Below, in pieces: positions 37,701-47,300 of a stretch of DNA of 64,000 bases. The DNA lies in assembly GCF_000447795.1 (NCBI RefSeq), contig NZ_AUNI01000019.1, positions 124,001 through 188,000 on the forward strand. Direction: 5' to 3'. The first letter of the stretch is position 1. Each line of letters starts with the position of its first letter. The position numbers were made by a program, and so were the translations under genes. Under the pieces are notes generated by a model. It was not told the DNA's origin. It did not search any database and saw nothing but the letters and a program-made list of their open reading frames with translations. This DNA is from Bacteriovorax sp. Seq25_V (lineage in GTDB: Bacteria > Bdellovibrionota > Bacteriovoracia > Bacteriovoracales > Bacteriovoracaceae).

Positions 37701-38919
37701 CGAAGTCTTTTAGGAGATTATTTACGTAGTCGCGGTAATTTATCTCGTTATGTCGCAAGATTCCCATGTCGCTTGCAATTTTTATGATGATTTTTTCAGT
37801 TACATCTCTTGTGACATTTTTTATTTTGTCCAACGGGGAGAGGTCTGGATTATTTTTTTCGATGGAGTTCATTATCTTCTTTAGTTCTTCACTAGATAAA
37901 TTTTCACTGATAATTGGGACATTTTGAAACTGGTTGAAGAGGAAGTCGTCGCCAATTCCAAAGACCGAAGAGAATGATTCAATACTTGATATCGCTGCAC
38001 TTTCAATTGTTCCCATTGTTGCTGAGAGTATGCCTGTATCAACAAAGTCTGTATTCAGTTGACCGAGTTGAATATTAAGTTGATTACAACGAAGTCTTAT
38101 CTCGAGATATTCTCTTTCAAGCTGGTCAATTTCTGAAACGCTTTTGACCCCTTCGAGTTGACCTTGGAGCTCATGTAAAATCTTAAGCATATCGGATGTT
38201 AGGCTAGATGCTTCTTTTGTGATTGTCTCAATACAGTTAACACCTTCTGTACAAACCTGGTTTATACTTTCTTTATCAATGAGTGCAAATTTAAGATCAT
38301 TTTCTGTAATACTTTGCTTATTAGTGCTTTCTATTTGTGCAAGGTTTTGAATATTAAAATGCACATCAAGTACTCCAACGAGTACATCTTTATCATTTTC
38401 ATCAATGCAGTAAACTCCGGCACCCATATCACTTTTTGTTAGTAATTTAGAAAGTACACGGTTTCCTTCAATGCGGATATTTTGATCTTTTGGTAGGATG
38501 TTCAAATACTTTGTTGAACTTTTCACGAAACATTTTTTGTAATCAGTTTCTTCTAATTTGAATTCTCGATTGGCCCTGATTGGCACAATCGGCAATCGCT
38601 TATCAAGTGTAATGATATTATTACCACTTATTTTTGAACCTACTATCTTAACAGGTGTAGTGATTACTCCTCCACCACAGTGAAGAGAATGGCTTCCAGG
38701 TATTCGAGAGTTTTTAAGTTTTGAAATACATTCAGAATTTGCGATTATTTGAGTCTGCGAGACAACTTGGGCCGTACATAATTTGAAGCGGTTTTGATTT
38801 CTGGCATTGGCCCGTTCGTATAAGGCACAAGATTGTACACCAAGGTCAGGAAGTGAACTTTGATCTTCTTTTGTATGAAAGACTGCACTAAAGGAAAATG
38901 AACTCCAGCAGTAAAGCAT
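34774..38919 (-). CDS. Giant exported protein: degenerate trypsin-like domain plus Cys-paired helical repeats
   Basis: The 1381-residue product has a short signal (MLYCWSSFSFSA). Residues about 25-190 resemble a chymotrypsin-fold protease without its triad: the TAAHC-like site reads NSEC (61-64), the Asp region is ITLDK (D106) and the GDSGG-like site reads SDMGAG (163-168). After a coiled coil (about 240-290) come some eight or nine helical repeats of about 80-100 residues (to about 1150), most with two Cys, as in CADKISTKAAIKI, CVFEAILTAY, CRDIITAMTS, CLNLAVGEIA and CVNESTALGY. A distinct basic C-terminal domain follows. The function is unknown. Confidence 0.7.
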   Translation of the reverse strand: MLYCWSSFSFSAVFHTKEDQSSLPDLGVQSCALYERANARNQNRFKLCTAQVVSQTQIIANSECISKLKNSRIPGSHSLHCGGGVITTPVKIVGSKISGNNIITLDKRLPIVPIRANREFKLEETDYKKCFVKSSTKYLNILPKDQNIRIEGNRVLSKLLTKSDMGAGVYCIDENDKDVLVGVLDVHFNIQNLAQIESTNKQSITENDLKFALIDKESINQVCTEGVNCIETITKEASSLTSDMLKILHELQGQLEGVKSVSEIDQLEREYLEIRLRCNQLNIQLGQLNTDFVDTGILSATMGTIESAAISSIESFSSVFGIGDDFLFNQFQNVPIISENLSSEELKKIMNSIEKNNPDLSPLDKIKNVTRDVTEKIIIKIASDMGILRHNEINYRDYVNNLLKDFDKCLEIANSKGKVLECADKISTKAAIKISDIELDNQIIDNFENYFKDDTQEYEKLKLASKDTYYRCISNNMFKEKIESSEVAKGCVFEAILTAYNLTKDRIITDYLVDTNTNKIEIPDLLKSIKANSTQCTLGNIINNEGKISRAEFNGIKKLTTEKFKENLDGCINRLTLTAGRVVTSQTVLNHPQIRSSISNSQELQKVIDTIVIKDYDECIDAQSKFTKQDPNNCRDIITAMTSLHVAKNVMAKTIEEMAEGRYELQNKLTNDVNAIIGSCSAELRKKHLISIEKGGTHPSERETVNCLNLAVGEIANQITHETLTKEFDSNPLLSDYKEQIIKEQKIIALPAKVQECFQTELAKTESIDEFTNAVDSTKEKCQLTAEKEATATIAPMIILSKLTDALENGKRAQEIADTYINGRTGLTARINKTKTKAELTKITDDITKDLTIEGAKYLIPKLVDEMLTDREQNLKEETTRLLLSELKSCVLRNSNTEQCVNESTALGYEKIGGIIIAQNITNVLAPDKVINDKLISQSADRLQLCISKIDTNVASDKYKETINLCMIDEIASLSIELPREAIVLYAPAAGLDKPKNELREKLLSYENFYLLKTRSLPERTDDFIIDSHISHMSCIASVRYELKKRNETDMNKVQKEYSRCTDNVERNIKNGIVQIFVQKHLSDSSLRPELHNVASTLIQLTSNEKKADDKVAPLSETFDQMHLVGDKFEAACKYDKDACKEASKNTLLEISSYKANNPDATSDEILDKFYETELMSLIIKSEIGTSLSKELTTAMDSYMDREGILKGALANITSHDSISKLLSSSQGKKVKNEIIAAIKNGNIDKIMENTSFRKEFAKALIDNHSNDSFIDKLMYGIVQPVVKKEKSTSNGALGIFRNPKVTLGRLFGIVEGKDFDWNKIRNTKEGRKAREIFANDIFAPLVAGESLGTMKAKNSKKYKSRLEELSDQVQENIVEGIKSL

Positions 38920-39022
38920 ACCTAGTAAATATTTAAAGCTCTTATTTTTAATAATAGAAATCTCACTTCTGTTATCACTACAATTTCTTTTCGGATAACC
39001 GACTAAAAAGCTTTAATAATCA

Positions 39023-39781
39023 CTAGAATAGATTTGGTTCGGAGTTTTTATCGAGAAAAGCTAGTATACCATCAGCGACAGATTTGGCGAATTGATCTTG
39101 AAATTTTCCTGATATCGTTAGCTTAGCTTCATTCTCATTCGTAAGAAATCCAACTTCAATTAAGATTGCTGGTCGTTTTGAAAGAGCAAGTACATAAAAC
39201 ATACCTGGTTTGAGGCCGCGGTCTGACATCTTGTACTTTTTCGGTAAGATACTTGTTAATTTTGAGTGTACGGCCTGTCCTAACTCTTTAGATTTTGGTG
39301 CAACTCTCTCGATAATAAGATCTGTGAGTATATTATTAACGATCATTTCTTGGCCATTGCTGCCATTTCTGTTTTCTGCTCTTTCGACTTTCTTGATCAC
39401 TTCGTCTTTGTGGTTATCAAGATAATAAGTTTCAAAACCATTTGACGACTTAATAGTTGCAGCATTGAGGTGAATCGAGACGAATATGTCGGCTTTTATT
39501 GTGTCTGCAAGTTTACTTCTTTTATCAAGGTCTAGTTCTTTGTCGATGGTACGAGTCAAGTATGCTGTATGACGATTTGACTTATTTACTAAGGTTTTAA
39601 CTTTCTTAGCAATCGCAAGAGCGATATCTTTCTCACAGATTACTACGAGGCGCTTATTCTGCCATAGCTTCGCTTTTGCGCCACAGTCTTCTCCACCATG
39701 TCCTGGATCGATGAGAACACGTTTTGCACTAACGCTAAACGAGAGGATGAAAGTGAAAATTAGGATATAAGTTTTTGACAT
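39023..39781 (-). CDS. N-acetylmuramoyl-L-alanine amidase (Amidase_3)
   Basis: The ATG at 39781 lies seven bases after a promoter -10 and starts a normal signal peptide (SKTYILIFTFILSFSVSA); the longer frame from 39808 is less likely. The 252-residue zinc amidase has the metal ligands His in DPGHGGED, Glu in CEKDIAL and His in VSIHLNA, and the catalytic Glu in LIEVGFLTN. It cleaves the bond between muramic acid and the peptide stem. There are no AMIN or SPOR domains, so it is the minimal secreted form. Confidence 0.92.
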   Translation of the reverse strand: MSKTYILIFTFILSFSVSAKRVLIDPGHGGEDCGAKAKLWQNKRLVVICEKDIALAIAKKVKTLVNKSNRHTAYLTRTIDKELDLDKRSKLADTIKADIFVSIHLNAATIKSSNGFETYYLDNHKDEVIKKVERAENRNGSNGQEMIVNNILTDLIIERVAPKSKELGQAVHSKLTSILPKKYKMSDRGLKPGMFYVLALSKRPAILIEVGFLTNENEAKLTISGKFQDQFAKSVADGILAFLDKNSEPNLF

Positions 39782-39788
39782 TACAAAT

Positions 39789-39817
39789 ATTATGCAAAAA
39801 AGTTTCACTTATATCAA
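39789..39817 (-). promoter_or_regulatory. Promoter of the amidase gene, leaderless start
   Basis: Minus strand: TTGATA (39817-39812), 17 bases and CATAAT (39794-39789), with the ATG seven bases on. There is no ribosome site. Confidence 0.6.
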
Positions 39818-39874
39818 TGGAAGATATAATTTTATTTATACAAGAATCATTTTTTATAATAAAATATTGTTTAA

Positions 39875-41224
39875 ATGAAATTTTTAGTCGTTGACGATGA
39901 AGCTTTGATCAGACAATTTATCACTCTTGTCTTAGAAAACAACTTCGAGAGTCCATCAATATTTGAGGCCACTAACTCCAAGGATGCAATTGATCTTTGT
40001 ATGCAGCATCGCGACTTTGATGGTGTTATCACTGACTTTGAGATGCCAGGTGGAAATGGTGATCTGCTTCTAAATCATCTCTATGATTCGATGTTTAAAG
40101 GAAAAGTAGTTCTACATACATCGAGAGATCTCAATGAGCTAGGTGAGGCCACAAAGAATTACTCGGGTTCAAATAGACTTCATTATATTCAAAAGCCAAC
40201 TTTGTTTAAGGAATTTACTAAACTTCTTTGCGATTTATTTACAAGTGTTAATGATGAAGAGTATCGCCGAGTTAAGATTGCATATTTCTATCGCTACAAT
40301 AAGGCTCTTTGTGATGTTTATCTAAAAATAAATGATGAAAAGTATCTAAAGATTATTCATGCCTCGGATCATTATACTAAAGCAGATATTTCTAAGTACA
40401 TCGATCGTAACCTCGATTATCTCTATGTGAAAGATCAAGACCTAGAGGCCTTTGCAAATCAAGTTGGTTCAACACCATTTTTAAAATTCATTGCTACTAA
40501 TGAGGGACTTGAAGATAAAGAAGAGTCCTTTGTTAGAATACATACAATTTTGAAAGAGCTAATTTCATCAGTAGGGGTGGATAAGACTGTTATTGAAACA
40601 GCTGAAGTCTATGTCAAGACAGTTGATGAAGTGATGGCCGATAACAAGAATCTCACTAATCTTCTTTTCAAGTTAAGACATCGTAGAGACTACTTATATG
40701 ATCATAGTTTTTTAACCGCGTGTCTCGCCTCATTTCTTGTGAAGAAAATGAGTTGGTATAATCCAAAAATGTTAGAAAAGTTATGCTTCAGTGCCCTCTT
40801 TCACGATATAACTCTTGTTGACCCTGAGATTGCGCTTGTTCATGATATTAGAAGCTCTGAGATTAGAAAATTTTCAATTGAAGAAATTACAGCATTTAAA
40901 AACCATCCGCTTCAGGTCGCTAAGCTTTTAGAAAATCTACCAATTTTTGATCAGGATGTTGAAAATATTATTTCTGCTCATCACGAGCTAGAAGATGGCC
41001 AAGGATTTCCAAAAAAGTTGCAGGGGAGAAGTCTTCGCCCTCTTACTTGTATTTTTATTCTTGCCCATGAGTTTGTGAGATTAATGTATATTCAAAATTT
41101 TGATGAGAGATCTCATAAAGATATACTAACTTATCTTTTCAATACGTATAATTCTGGTAACTTTCGAGATGTGCTCGATGCTCTTTATCAGACATTACAG
41201 CTTAATCCTCTGACAGAGGACTAA
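39875..41224 (+). CDS. Response regulator with HD-GYP-like output domain
   Basis: The 449-residue protein has a receiver domain (1-125; VVDDEA, phosphoacceptor Asp in VITDFEMP, Lys in YIQKPT), a linker of unknown type and a C-terminal HD-GYP-like domain (about 260-440). HD lies in ALFHDITLVD, the second His motif in KNHPLQVAK, and the GYP loop reads AHHELEDGQGFP. The usual HDxGK is HDITL, so the metal site is partly divergent. HD-GYP enzymes degrade cyclic-di-GMP; this one may be active or only a sensor. TATAAT at 39855-39860 lies upstream. The stop interlocks with the convergent rlmK stop. Confidence 0.85.
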   Translation: MKFLVVDDEALIRQFITLVLENNFESPSIFEATNSKDAIDLCMQHRDFDGVITDFEMPGGNGDLLLNHLYDSMFKGKVVLHTSRDLNELGEATKNYSGSNRLHYIQKPTLFKEFTKLLCDLFTSVNDEEYRRVKIAYFYRYNKALCDVYLKINDEKYLKIIHASDHYTKADISKYIDRNLDYLYVKDQDLEAFANQVGSTPFLKFIATNEGLEDKEESFVRIHTILKELISSVGVDKTVIETAEVYVKTVDEVMADNKNLTNLLFKLRHRRDYLYDHSFLTACLASFLVKKMSWYNPKMLEKLCFSALFHDITLVDPEIALVHDIRSSEIRKFSIEEITAFKNHPLQVAKLLENLPIFDQDVENIISAHHELEDGQGFPKKLQGRSLRPLTCIFILAHEFVRLMYIQNFDERSHKDILTYLFNTYNSGNFRDVLDALYQTLQLNPLTED

Positions 41225-42159
41225 ACTGTGTCTTTTTTCATAATTTCATAGAGACAATGAATTTTCATATCCTTGAAGTCTTCAGGGATACTCCACTTCG
41301 TTAGTTCTTTGATGTTGTAGTGTCTAAATAACTCATCATCTAACTTAAAAGAGCGAAGGTTGTTACTAAAGTAAAGTTTTCCGCCCTTCTTCAAGATCTG
41401 AGTACACTTCTTGATAAGTTCGATATGATCTCTTTGAATATCAAGTGTTCCTTCCATTTTCTTTGATTGAGAAAACGTTGGAGGATCCATAATGATAAGA
41501 TCGTAGAATTCATTATTTTTTTCTTTGTTCTTTTCAAAGAATTTAAATACGTCTTCACGGTAGAAGAAATGATTTTCGAGATTTAGGTTGTTAAGTTTGA
41601 AATTCTCTTCGGCCCAGTCAAGATAGGTATTAGACATATCAATACTTGTCACAGAACTTGCGCCCATCGCACTTGCGACAGATAGTGATCCTGTATAGCA
41701 AAAGAGATTGAGTACTTTTTTTCCTTCAGCTTCTTTAATTAGCTTTTGACGAAGAGGGCGGTGGTCAAGAAATAGACCTGTGTCAATATACTTTGTGAGA
41801 TTAACGATGAACTTCAAATCTCCTTCGTTAATAACAAATTCAATTCCTTTTTCATTGCTTTTGGCATATTTGAATTCATCATCTTGCTGTCTTCTTTCTT
41901 TGTAGATGATATTATCTTTCGGTATTTCACAAACCTCTTCAATAGCATCAAGAAGAAGTTGATCATGTCCTTTAACCTCATCAATTTCTTTTTTTCCCTT
42001 GAAGTGTACTACAGCATAGTTCTTGTAAATATCAACAAGGAATGGAAAGTCGGGGAGGTCTTTTTCGTAAACACGATAGGCCTCAAAACCATTGCGGCGG
42101 GCCCATTTCGCTCTATGTTTAAAATTCTTTTTTAATCGATTGATTATTTGCTCTTTCAT
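41221..42159 (-). CDS. rlmK: 23S rRNA (guanine-N7) methyltransferase RlmK-like
   Basis: The 312-residue product corresponds to the C-terminal (RlmK) half of E. coli RlmKL, which methylates G2069: NRLKKNFKHRAKWARR at the start, VNLTKYIDTGLFLDHRPLR, motif I LNLFCYTGSLSV, motif IV IIMDPPTFSQSKKMEG, then DIQRDH and FSNNLRSF. Here it is a stand-alone gene without the RlmL half. It overlaps the upstream papain-like gene by four bases (ATGA), a curious coupling between an rRNA enzyme and a secreted protease. Confidence 0.9.
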   Translation of the reverse strand: MKEQIINRLKKNFKHRAKWARRNGFEAYRVYEKDLPDFPFLVDIYKNYAVVHFKGKKEIDEVKGHDQLLLDAIEEVCEIPKDNIIYKERRQQDDEFKYAKSNEKGIEFVINEGDLKFIVNLTKYIDTGLFLDHRPLRQKLIKEAEGKKVLNLFCYTGSLSVASAMGASSVTSIDMSNTYLDWAEENFKLNNLNLENHFFYREDVFKFFEKNKEKNNEFYDLIIMDPPTFSQSKKMEGTLDIQRDHIELIKKCTQILKKGGKLYFSNNLRSFKLDDELFRHYNIKELTKWSIPEDFKDMKIHCLYEIMKKDTV

Positions 42160-43298
42160 TTAATCGCTTTTATTTGGTAGGCATGATTACCTGTTGTTTC
42201 AAACCACTGATATTCTCTAAAAATAACTTCTGGGTTTAAGTGTGACTCTTCCCCTGTTTGTGAGAGGTCATAATCATATATTGGCATTGACTCATCTGGA
42301 TTGATTGAATCTCTTACATAGAAAACACCTTTTTCTGCACATCCACCTTGCTCTTCAAATAGTGTTTGTACAGTTGTTGCCTTCTTACGGGCCATTCTTG
42401 CTTTTGAGAGAAGACTATTTTTCTTTTTAAGATCTTCTTCTGTTGCAGCTTCTTCTTCATATTTTTGCGCTTTTTCGTTCATAAAAGGAGCGTATCCAGT
42501 TGTGTACGGACAGCCTTTAGTTGGCGCATGATCATTGAATCCAACAATAATTACAGCATGCCAAAAGCCGTGGTGCGTGTAGATAACATTGACAGGGGCC
42601 TTATTAGTCACAAGGGCATGCTTGATTTGTGAAACAATATCTTTTGGTGCTGATGCCACTGCCCATTGATTTTTATTTGGGTCTGCGTAGATAACATCAC
42701 GGTTGAATTTTGGCAGAGTAACGAGCTCATGATCAAATTTGGCATCGACTTCTTTTTTGTAGCTAATCCAGTTATAGCTAGTACCATAATCTGCTTTTTC
42801 ATCATCTTTTGATGTGTGGATGCGATCCCCATCATCATTGTATTTGAAATAACTTTTTGTATAGGGATATTGCTTATTAAGTGCAAGTTTTGAGTACTCA
42901 TTTACTCTTTCAATATTATCTGTTCTCCAGTTTGAGATACGACTTTGGCCAATGCTTTCTTTCATGAGGGCCATGTAGTAGCGCTCACTAAGGTCTTGTC
43001 TTTGATCTCCTGTTAAGTCATTTAGATAGTTATTCCACCATTCCATTGTTCCAGTGAGTGACATATAGAGACATGAACCTGCATCTTCTTGATCAGGTAC
43101 TGGCATAATATATGGAAGAAGATCGTTAAATCCTCCTGCGAACATTTCGTAGTCTGTACTTTCACTTGATGTACTAAAGGACGGGATAGATGATTTGGAT
43201 ATGGCATCGATTTTAATTGATTGTCTTCTTATATCTGACTCAGAAGCGAAGGTCATATTAGCAAATATAGCTATTAGAAACATCCATATCTTGTTCAT
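42156..43298 (-). CDS. Secreted papain-like (C1) cysteine protease
   Basis: The ATG at 43298 has AGGAG six bases upstream. The 380-residue product has a signal peptide (about 1-18) and a papain-type fold: Gln and catalytic Cys in PVPDQEDAGSCLYMS (compare PVKDQGxCGSC), catalytic His in FWHAVIIVGFND and an Asp/Asn-position residue in FYVRDSI. It should be an exported endopeptidase or peptidase-like amidase. It is transcribed divergently from the two-gene amidoligase unit at 43431-47443 and is coupled to rlmK downstream. Confidence 0.8.
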   Translation of the reverse strand: MNKIWMFLIAIFANMTFASESDIRRQSIKIDAISKSSIPSFSTSSESTDYEMFAGGFNDLLPYIMPVPDQEDAGSCLYMSLTGTMEWWNNYLNDLTGDQRQDLSERYYMALMKESIGQSRISNWRTDNIERVNEYSKLALNKQYPYTKSYFKYNDDGDRIHTSKDDEKADYGTSYNWISYKKEVDAKFDHELVTLPKFNRDVIYADPNKNQWAVASAPKDIVSQIKHALVTNKAPVNVIYTHHGFWHAVIIVGFNDHAPTKGCPYTTGYAPFMNEKAQKYEEEAATEEDLKKKNSLLSKARMARKKATTVQTLFEEQGGCAEKGVFYVRDSINPDESMPIYDYDLSQTGEESHLNPEVIFREYQWFETTGNHAYQIKAIK

Positions 43299-43430
43299 TA
43301 AAACTCCTTTTTTAGTCATCTAAATATCTGAATATACTCTAATAGTTGATTCGTTTTGTCAAAATACTAAAGACTTGAGGGGGGAATACCGAATAGTTTT
43401 TGTCAAATATCGAGAAATGTAGGAGTTACA

Positions 43431-44351
43431 ATGAAATTTTCGCGAAGCGTACTCGTTGCGTGCACATTCCTGGCACTCAGCGTAAATTCGTCTGTGATCA
43501 AAATAGCAGATGCACTCTTTGAGCACTCAAATCTCAAATCAAAGTTGGTTAGTTCCGGCATAACAGGAGAAGGTCTGACGAGAATGGTTAACGTTGTCGA
43601 CATTAGTGTTAATTCTCTGATTAGGCCAGGTGAGCAAGCGAACTTCATTCAGATCGTGAAGGGGTTACCTGTTGCTTCTGAAGATCTTGGAAAGAAGAAT
43701 AGACTTCTTAAAACTTTAAGTTCTCCAATGGACAAAGTTGGAAGTGATGAGTTTATTGAGTCCCTGAATGATTTAATTTTTATTGCGAATCGCTATAATA
43801 TTTCTGGCTCTCAGACACTTTCGTGTTCGGTATGTGTTTCTGATGAACTTGCAAGAATCGGAATTCGAAATACTCTCTCATTTGTTTCAGACAGGAAGGT
43901 GGCAAAAATTCTTGAACGTATACCACAAGAGCCGAGAAAACTTTCTGTTTACCTCAAGCGTAGAATCACGAAACTTGGAATTAAAGATGTTACACAGTTT
44001 CTTTCGAAAGAAGATGAGCGAGCATTTGCTCTATTTCTCGAACTAAAATCTAGTGGTGATGAAGTTTTCTCAAGCTTTGTTGATGCAGTTATTAGTTTTA
44101 ATAGAAGTTCTAAAAACTCAGTAAGCCTTGCTGGCCCTGAATCAATTGGTCAACTTTGGCGTGTGATCAACTCTGATCTTTCTGCAGATAAAATGAAATC
44201 TCTAACAAAAGTTTTAAATGAAGCTTCTAAGGAGAGGCCTGAAAAGAGAGTTGATGCTTTCTTCGAAGCTCTCACTAAAAGTGCAGATGGTGATAGTGAG
44301 AAAATTTCAAATATCGAAGAACTTAGAACTAAGAACTGTTTTTTTAACTAA
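43431..44351 (+). CDS. Exported protein encoded ahead of the tandem amidoligase
   Basis: The 306-residue product has a signal peptide (about 1-19) and a wholly helical mature region with a CSVC pair (about residue 128) and a Cys near the C-terminus. I recognise no family. It has an AGGAG site and is followed 20 bases later by the amidoligase-like gene, so the two products are probably made together and may form a complex. Confidence 0.7.
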   Translation: MKFSRSVLVACTFLALSVNSSVIKIADALFEHSNLKSKLVSSGITGEGLTRMVNVVDISVNSLIRPGEQANFIQIVKGLPVASEDLGKKNRLLKTLSSPMDKVGSDEFIESLNDLIFIANRYNISGSQTLSCSVCVSDELARIGIRNTLSFVSDRKVAKILERIPQEPRKLSVYLKRRITKLGIKDVTQFLSKEDERAFALFLELKSSGDEVFSSFVDAVISFNRSSKNSVSLAGPESIGQLWRVINSDLSADKMKSLTKVLNEASKERPEKRVDAFFEALTKSADGDSEKISNIEELRTKNCFFN

Positions 44352-44371
44352 TCAAACTAAAGGTTATACTT

Positions 44372-47300
44372 ATGAGTAAAAATAAAGTTTCAAAATTAGC
44401 AGCATATCTCTCTCTCTCTGGGATGATGTATAACTGCTCTCACATTCCAGGTCTTGGTAGGGATGTTTCAAGTGAAGGCTTTGTCCCTCAAACAGCCTAT
44501 GAAGCATGGGGTACTCTTAATCATTCGGCGACCAGTTATCAGGCGACAGCTCTTTTTGTTGAAGAGGGTGTTGAAGTTCCTGGGATGGGATCTGGTGTTT
44601 CATGGGGGGCCGAGAAAGAAGCTTCATCGAGTTTAGTTACTCGTGTAATGGGGCCACCTCCTGAAGTATTTAAGGGACGACTCGAAACTCTAACTCCTGA
44701 TAATCAAGAGTTATTTTTAAGAGACTTTTTAGGTAATTATAAGAAAGATGCCAATGGGTATAGAACATTTAAAAACGAACAAGGTCTAAAAGTCGACCTT
44801 GCTCGTGATGTGGTGGATGCAGAGGGTAATCCTAAACTTATTGATCTTTCAAAGCTTAAAGCTCTCGATGTGGAAAATGCATCACTTGAAGAGTTAACTG
44901 CTGTATTCGATGATTTCCTAGCACAGACTGATGGAAGACCAATGTCTTTTATCAAGCCACAAATTAGAATGAAGATGTTTAACGGAAATCTTCCTGGTCT
45001 TGACGGAAAGTTCTTTGCGACAACAAGAAATTATCGTGGAGCTTATCAGCCAAATTATAATTTATGGGTGCCAAATTTTGGAAAGGCACAAAAATATCTC
45101 ATCAACGCTCACGGCCACAATGGTGGTGTAGGTGGTGGTTGGGAAATGAACTTTGTACCACTGTCTACTTATGGAGAGTTTGAAGAAATGGTTTCATGGT
45201 TTAGAAATGAGCTAAGCCAAGTGATTAAAGACCCATATGAGCTCGAAAGAAAAGTTAAGTTATTCCAGGCCCCTGGTCACCAGAGGATGGTTTTTACAAA
45301 ACACTCGAATCTTCCAGCAGATAAGCTTGCTGAACTATATAGGATGGTTCAAACCTATATTGTACTTAGTGGGGTTCAAGGAAACACTGGTATCGAGTTC
45401 GCTAACTTTAAAAAGATTGTGCCGGATAGTGACCTAAAGTCTCTCGATGCTCGTTATGATCGTGGTGTTATTAGGGTTGAAGGGGACCGCTGGGCACCGA
45501 ATACACTTGGTATTGAGTTTAGGGCCGGAACAAAAGATCTCGATGTCGCAAGGTTTTATCAAACAGTATTAGCGGCTCGTGTAACAGCAAATGATTATGA
45601 TGGGCTTGCTGGAATTGATGACTATTCACTCTATAATAATAAAGTGATGGATACGAAGTATATTTCTCAAAAAACTGGTGCTCTTATGACGGATGTCGCG
45701 AAGGCGAAAGCTGTTCTTGATGCGGTCGGTATCAAAGAGGGGTATCGTATTCAGCTTTGGGATTGGACTCACAAAAAAGTTCCATATCTTTCAAGTACGA
45801 AGAAATCACTTCTTCGAACGCTGACAAAAGATTATATCGAGCGAGTGGCAAAGATCGATCCTAATTCTCCAAATGCAAAAGAAAGTGTTCGTGCACTTGG
45901 TAGGGAATGGACTCGAGCTTCAAGACTTACAGCAGACATTGAAAACTATATGAGACCGAAGAGAAAGTTTACGTATAGCAAAGATGTCTTAAACTTCAAA
46001 GTTCCTGAAGGAAGACAGCTGGTATCTGAAATTACTGATGTCAACAAGATCGATCTCGGTATTGAATACTCAGGAAAATTTCCATTAGCTGTAAGAGGAG
46101 ACTTTTCTAAAGATCGCCTTGAAGATGGAAAGAGAGCGTGGATTCAAACGAAAGTTGACCTTTCAAGTGAAGAGCGTGAGGCCATCATTAAGAAAGTTGC
46201 TATGGACTTAAAGCGAGAGTTAAAAGGTGTCGAGGGACCAACGAAAGTAGATTCTGATGGTCACGGTCACGGTCTTGATGTTTCATATACAATTCGCGAT
46301 TCTAAAAATAGAAAATGGATTGTTGAGTGGGACGGTATAGGACGTAGTTATACTCCTGAAGGGGAAATTATTGAAGGCTCTTCAAGGGGGGGATCAATTG
46401 AGCTTGTAACTCCTAAGTTTACTCCTGAGCTTAATGAGATGAATGCTGTATACAAAGCATTTGAGGCCAATAATATTCTTCCTCAACTGACTTCAGGTGG
46501 GGGACATATTAATATTGACCTTGCGGCCTTTGATGGAAAACCAAAAGAACTTGCAAGATTTCTTTCTGTCTTCCATGAGCACCGTAGTGTGATCTCATTA
46601 ATGTTCCAGCATGTGGCAAGGTCTCATACTTCAGAACAACTTGATCTGAGTAATAACCTTGTACAGGCACTTAAAAACTTTGATGGGACTGAAGATGAGT
46701 TAAAAAAGCTTCTCTATAATGAAAGATATTTTAATACACGCTTTGGAAGAAAGTCTCGTTATGTACAGCTTGATTTATCAGCTTACTATCAAGATATAAT
46801 ACCAGAAGAATTTATTACAGATGACTTTGATATTTCTAATCCTACGACACCATGGAGAAGACAATTTAGAGTTGATCCAAAAATTAGAAAGGCCGAGTTT
46901 AGAATGTTTAATGCTCCTCGTGACGCAATGGAATCTGCACTACAAGTGAAGCTTGTAAGGGCGATGTTATCAAAAGCACTTAATGAAACAGAACCAGTAG
47001 GTGGTAAAGTTGCTATGATGACACATAAAACGTACTTAGCAGATCAGAACAAGGCCTTTAGTGATCTAGAGAAAATGTGTAATGATCTCGGTCTTGATAT
47101 TAATGAGTATCGACCTGCTGTTGCGGAAGGGTTAGCAGAAACAGAGAAAACATTACGTTCACCATTCTATGTCCCTCTTAACGAGAGATTGAAAAATAAC
47201 CCGCATCAAAAAGGTTGGGGGAATGCTTCAGATGCTCGACCTGCAGATCAGTCATTAGCTTCCGAGGGAAGAGCTTGGGAACCTGGTCCAGCAGATCAGT

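Noticed and set aside
43368-43396. TAAA-N16-ACCGAATA as a FliA promoter for the amidoligase unit
   Set aside because: The -10 has an extra base and the spacer is wrong; too weak to call.
44372-44440. Canonical lipoprotein call for the amidoligase-like protein
   Set aside because: The residue before the candidate Cys is Asn, so the lipobox is not standard; only a signal-like segment is claimed.
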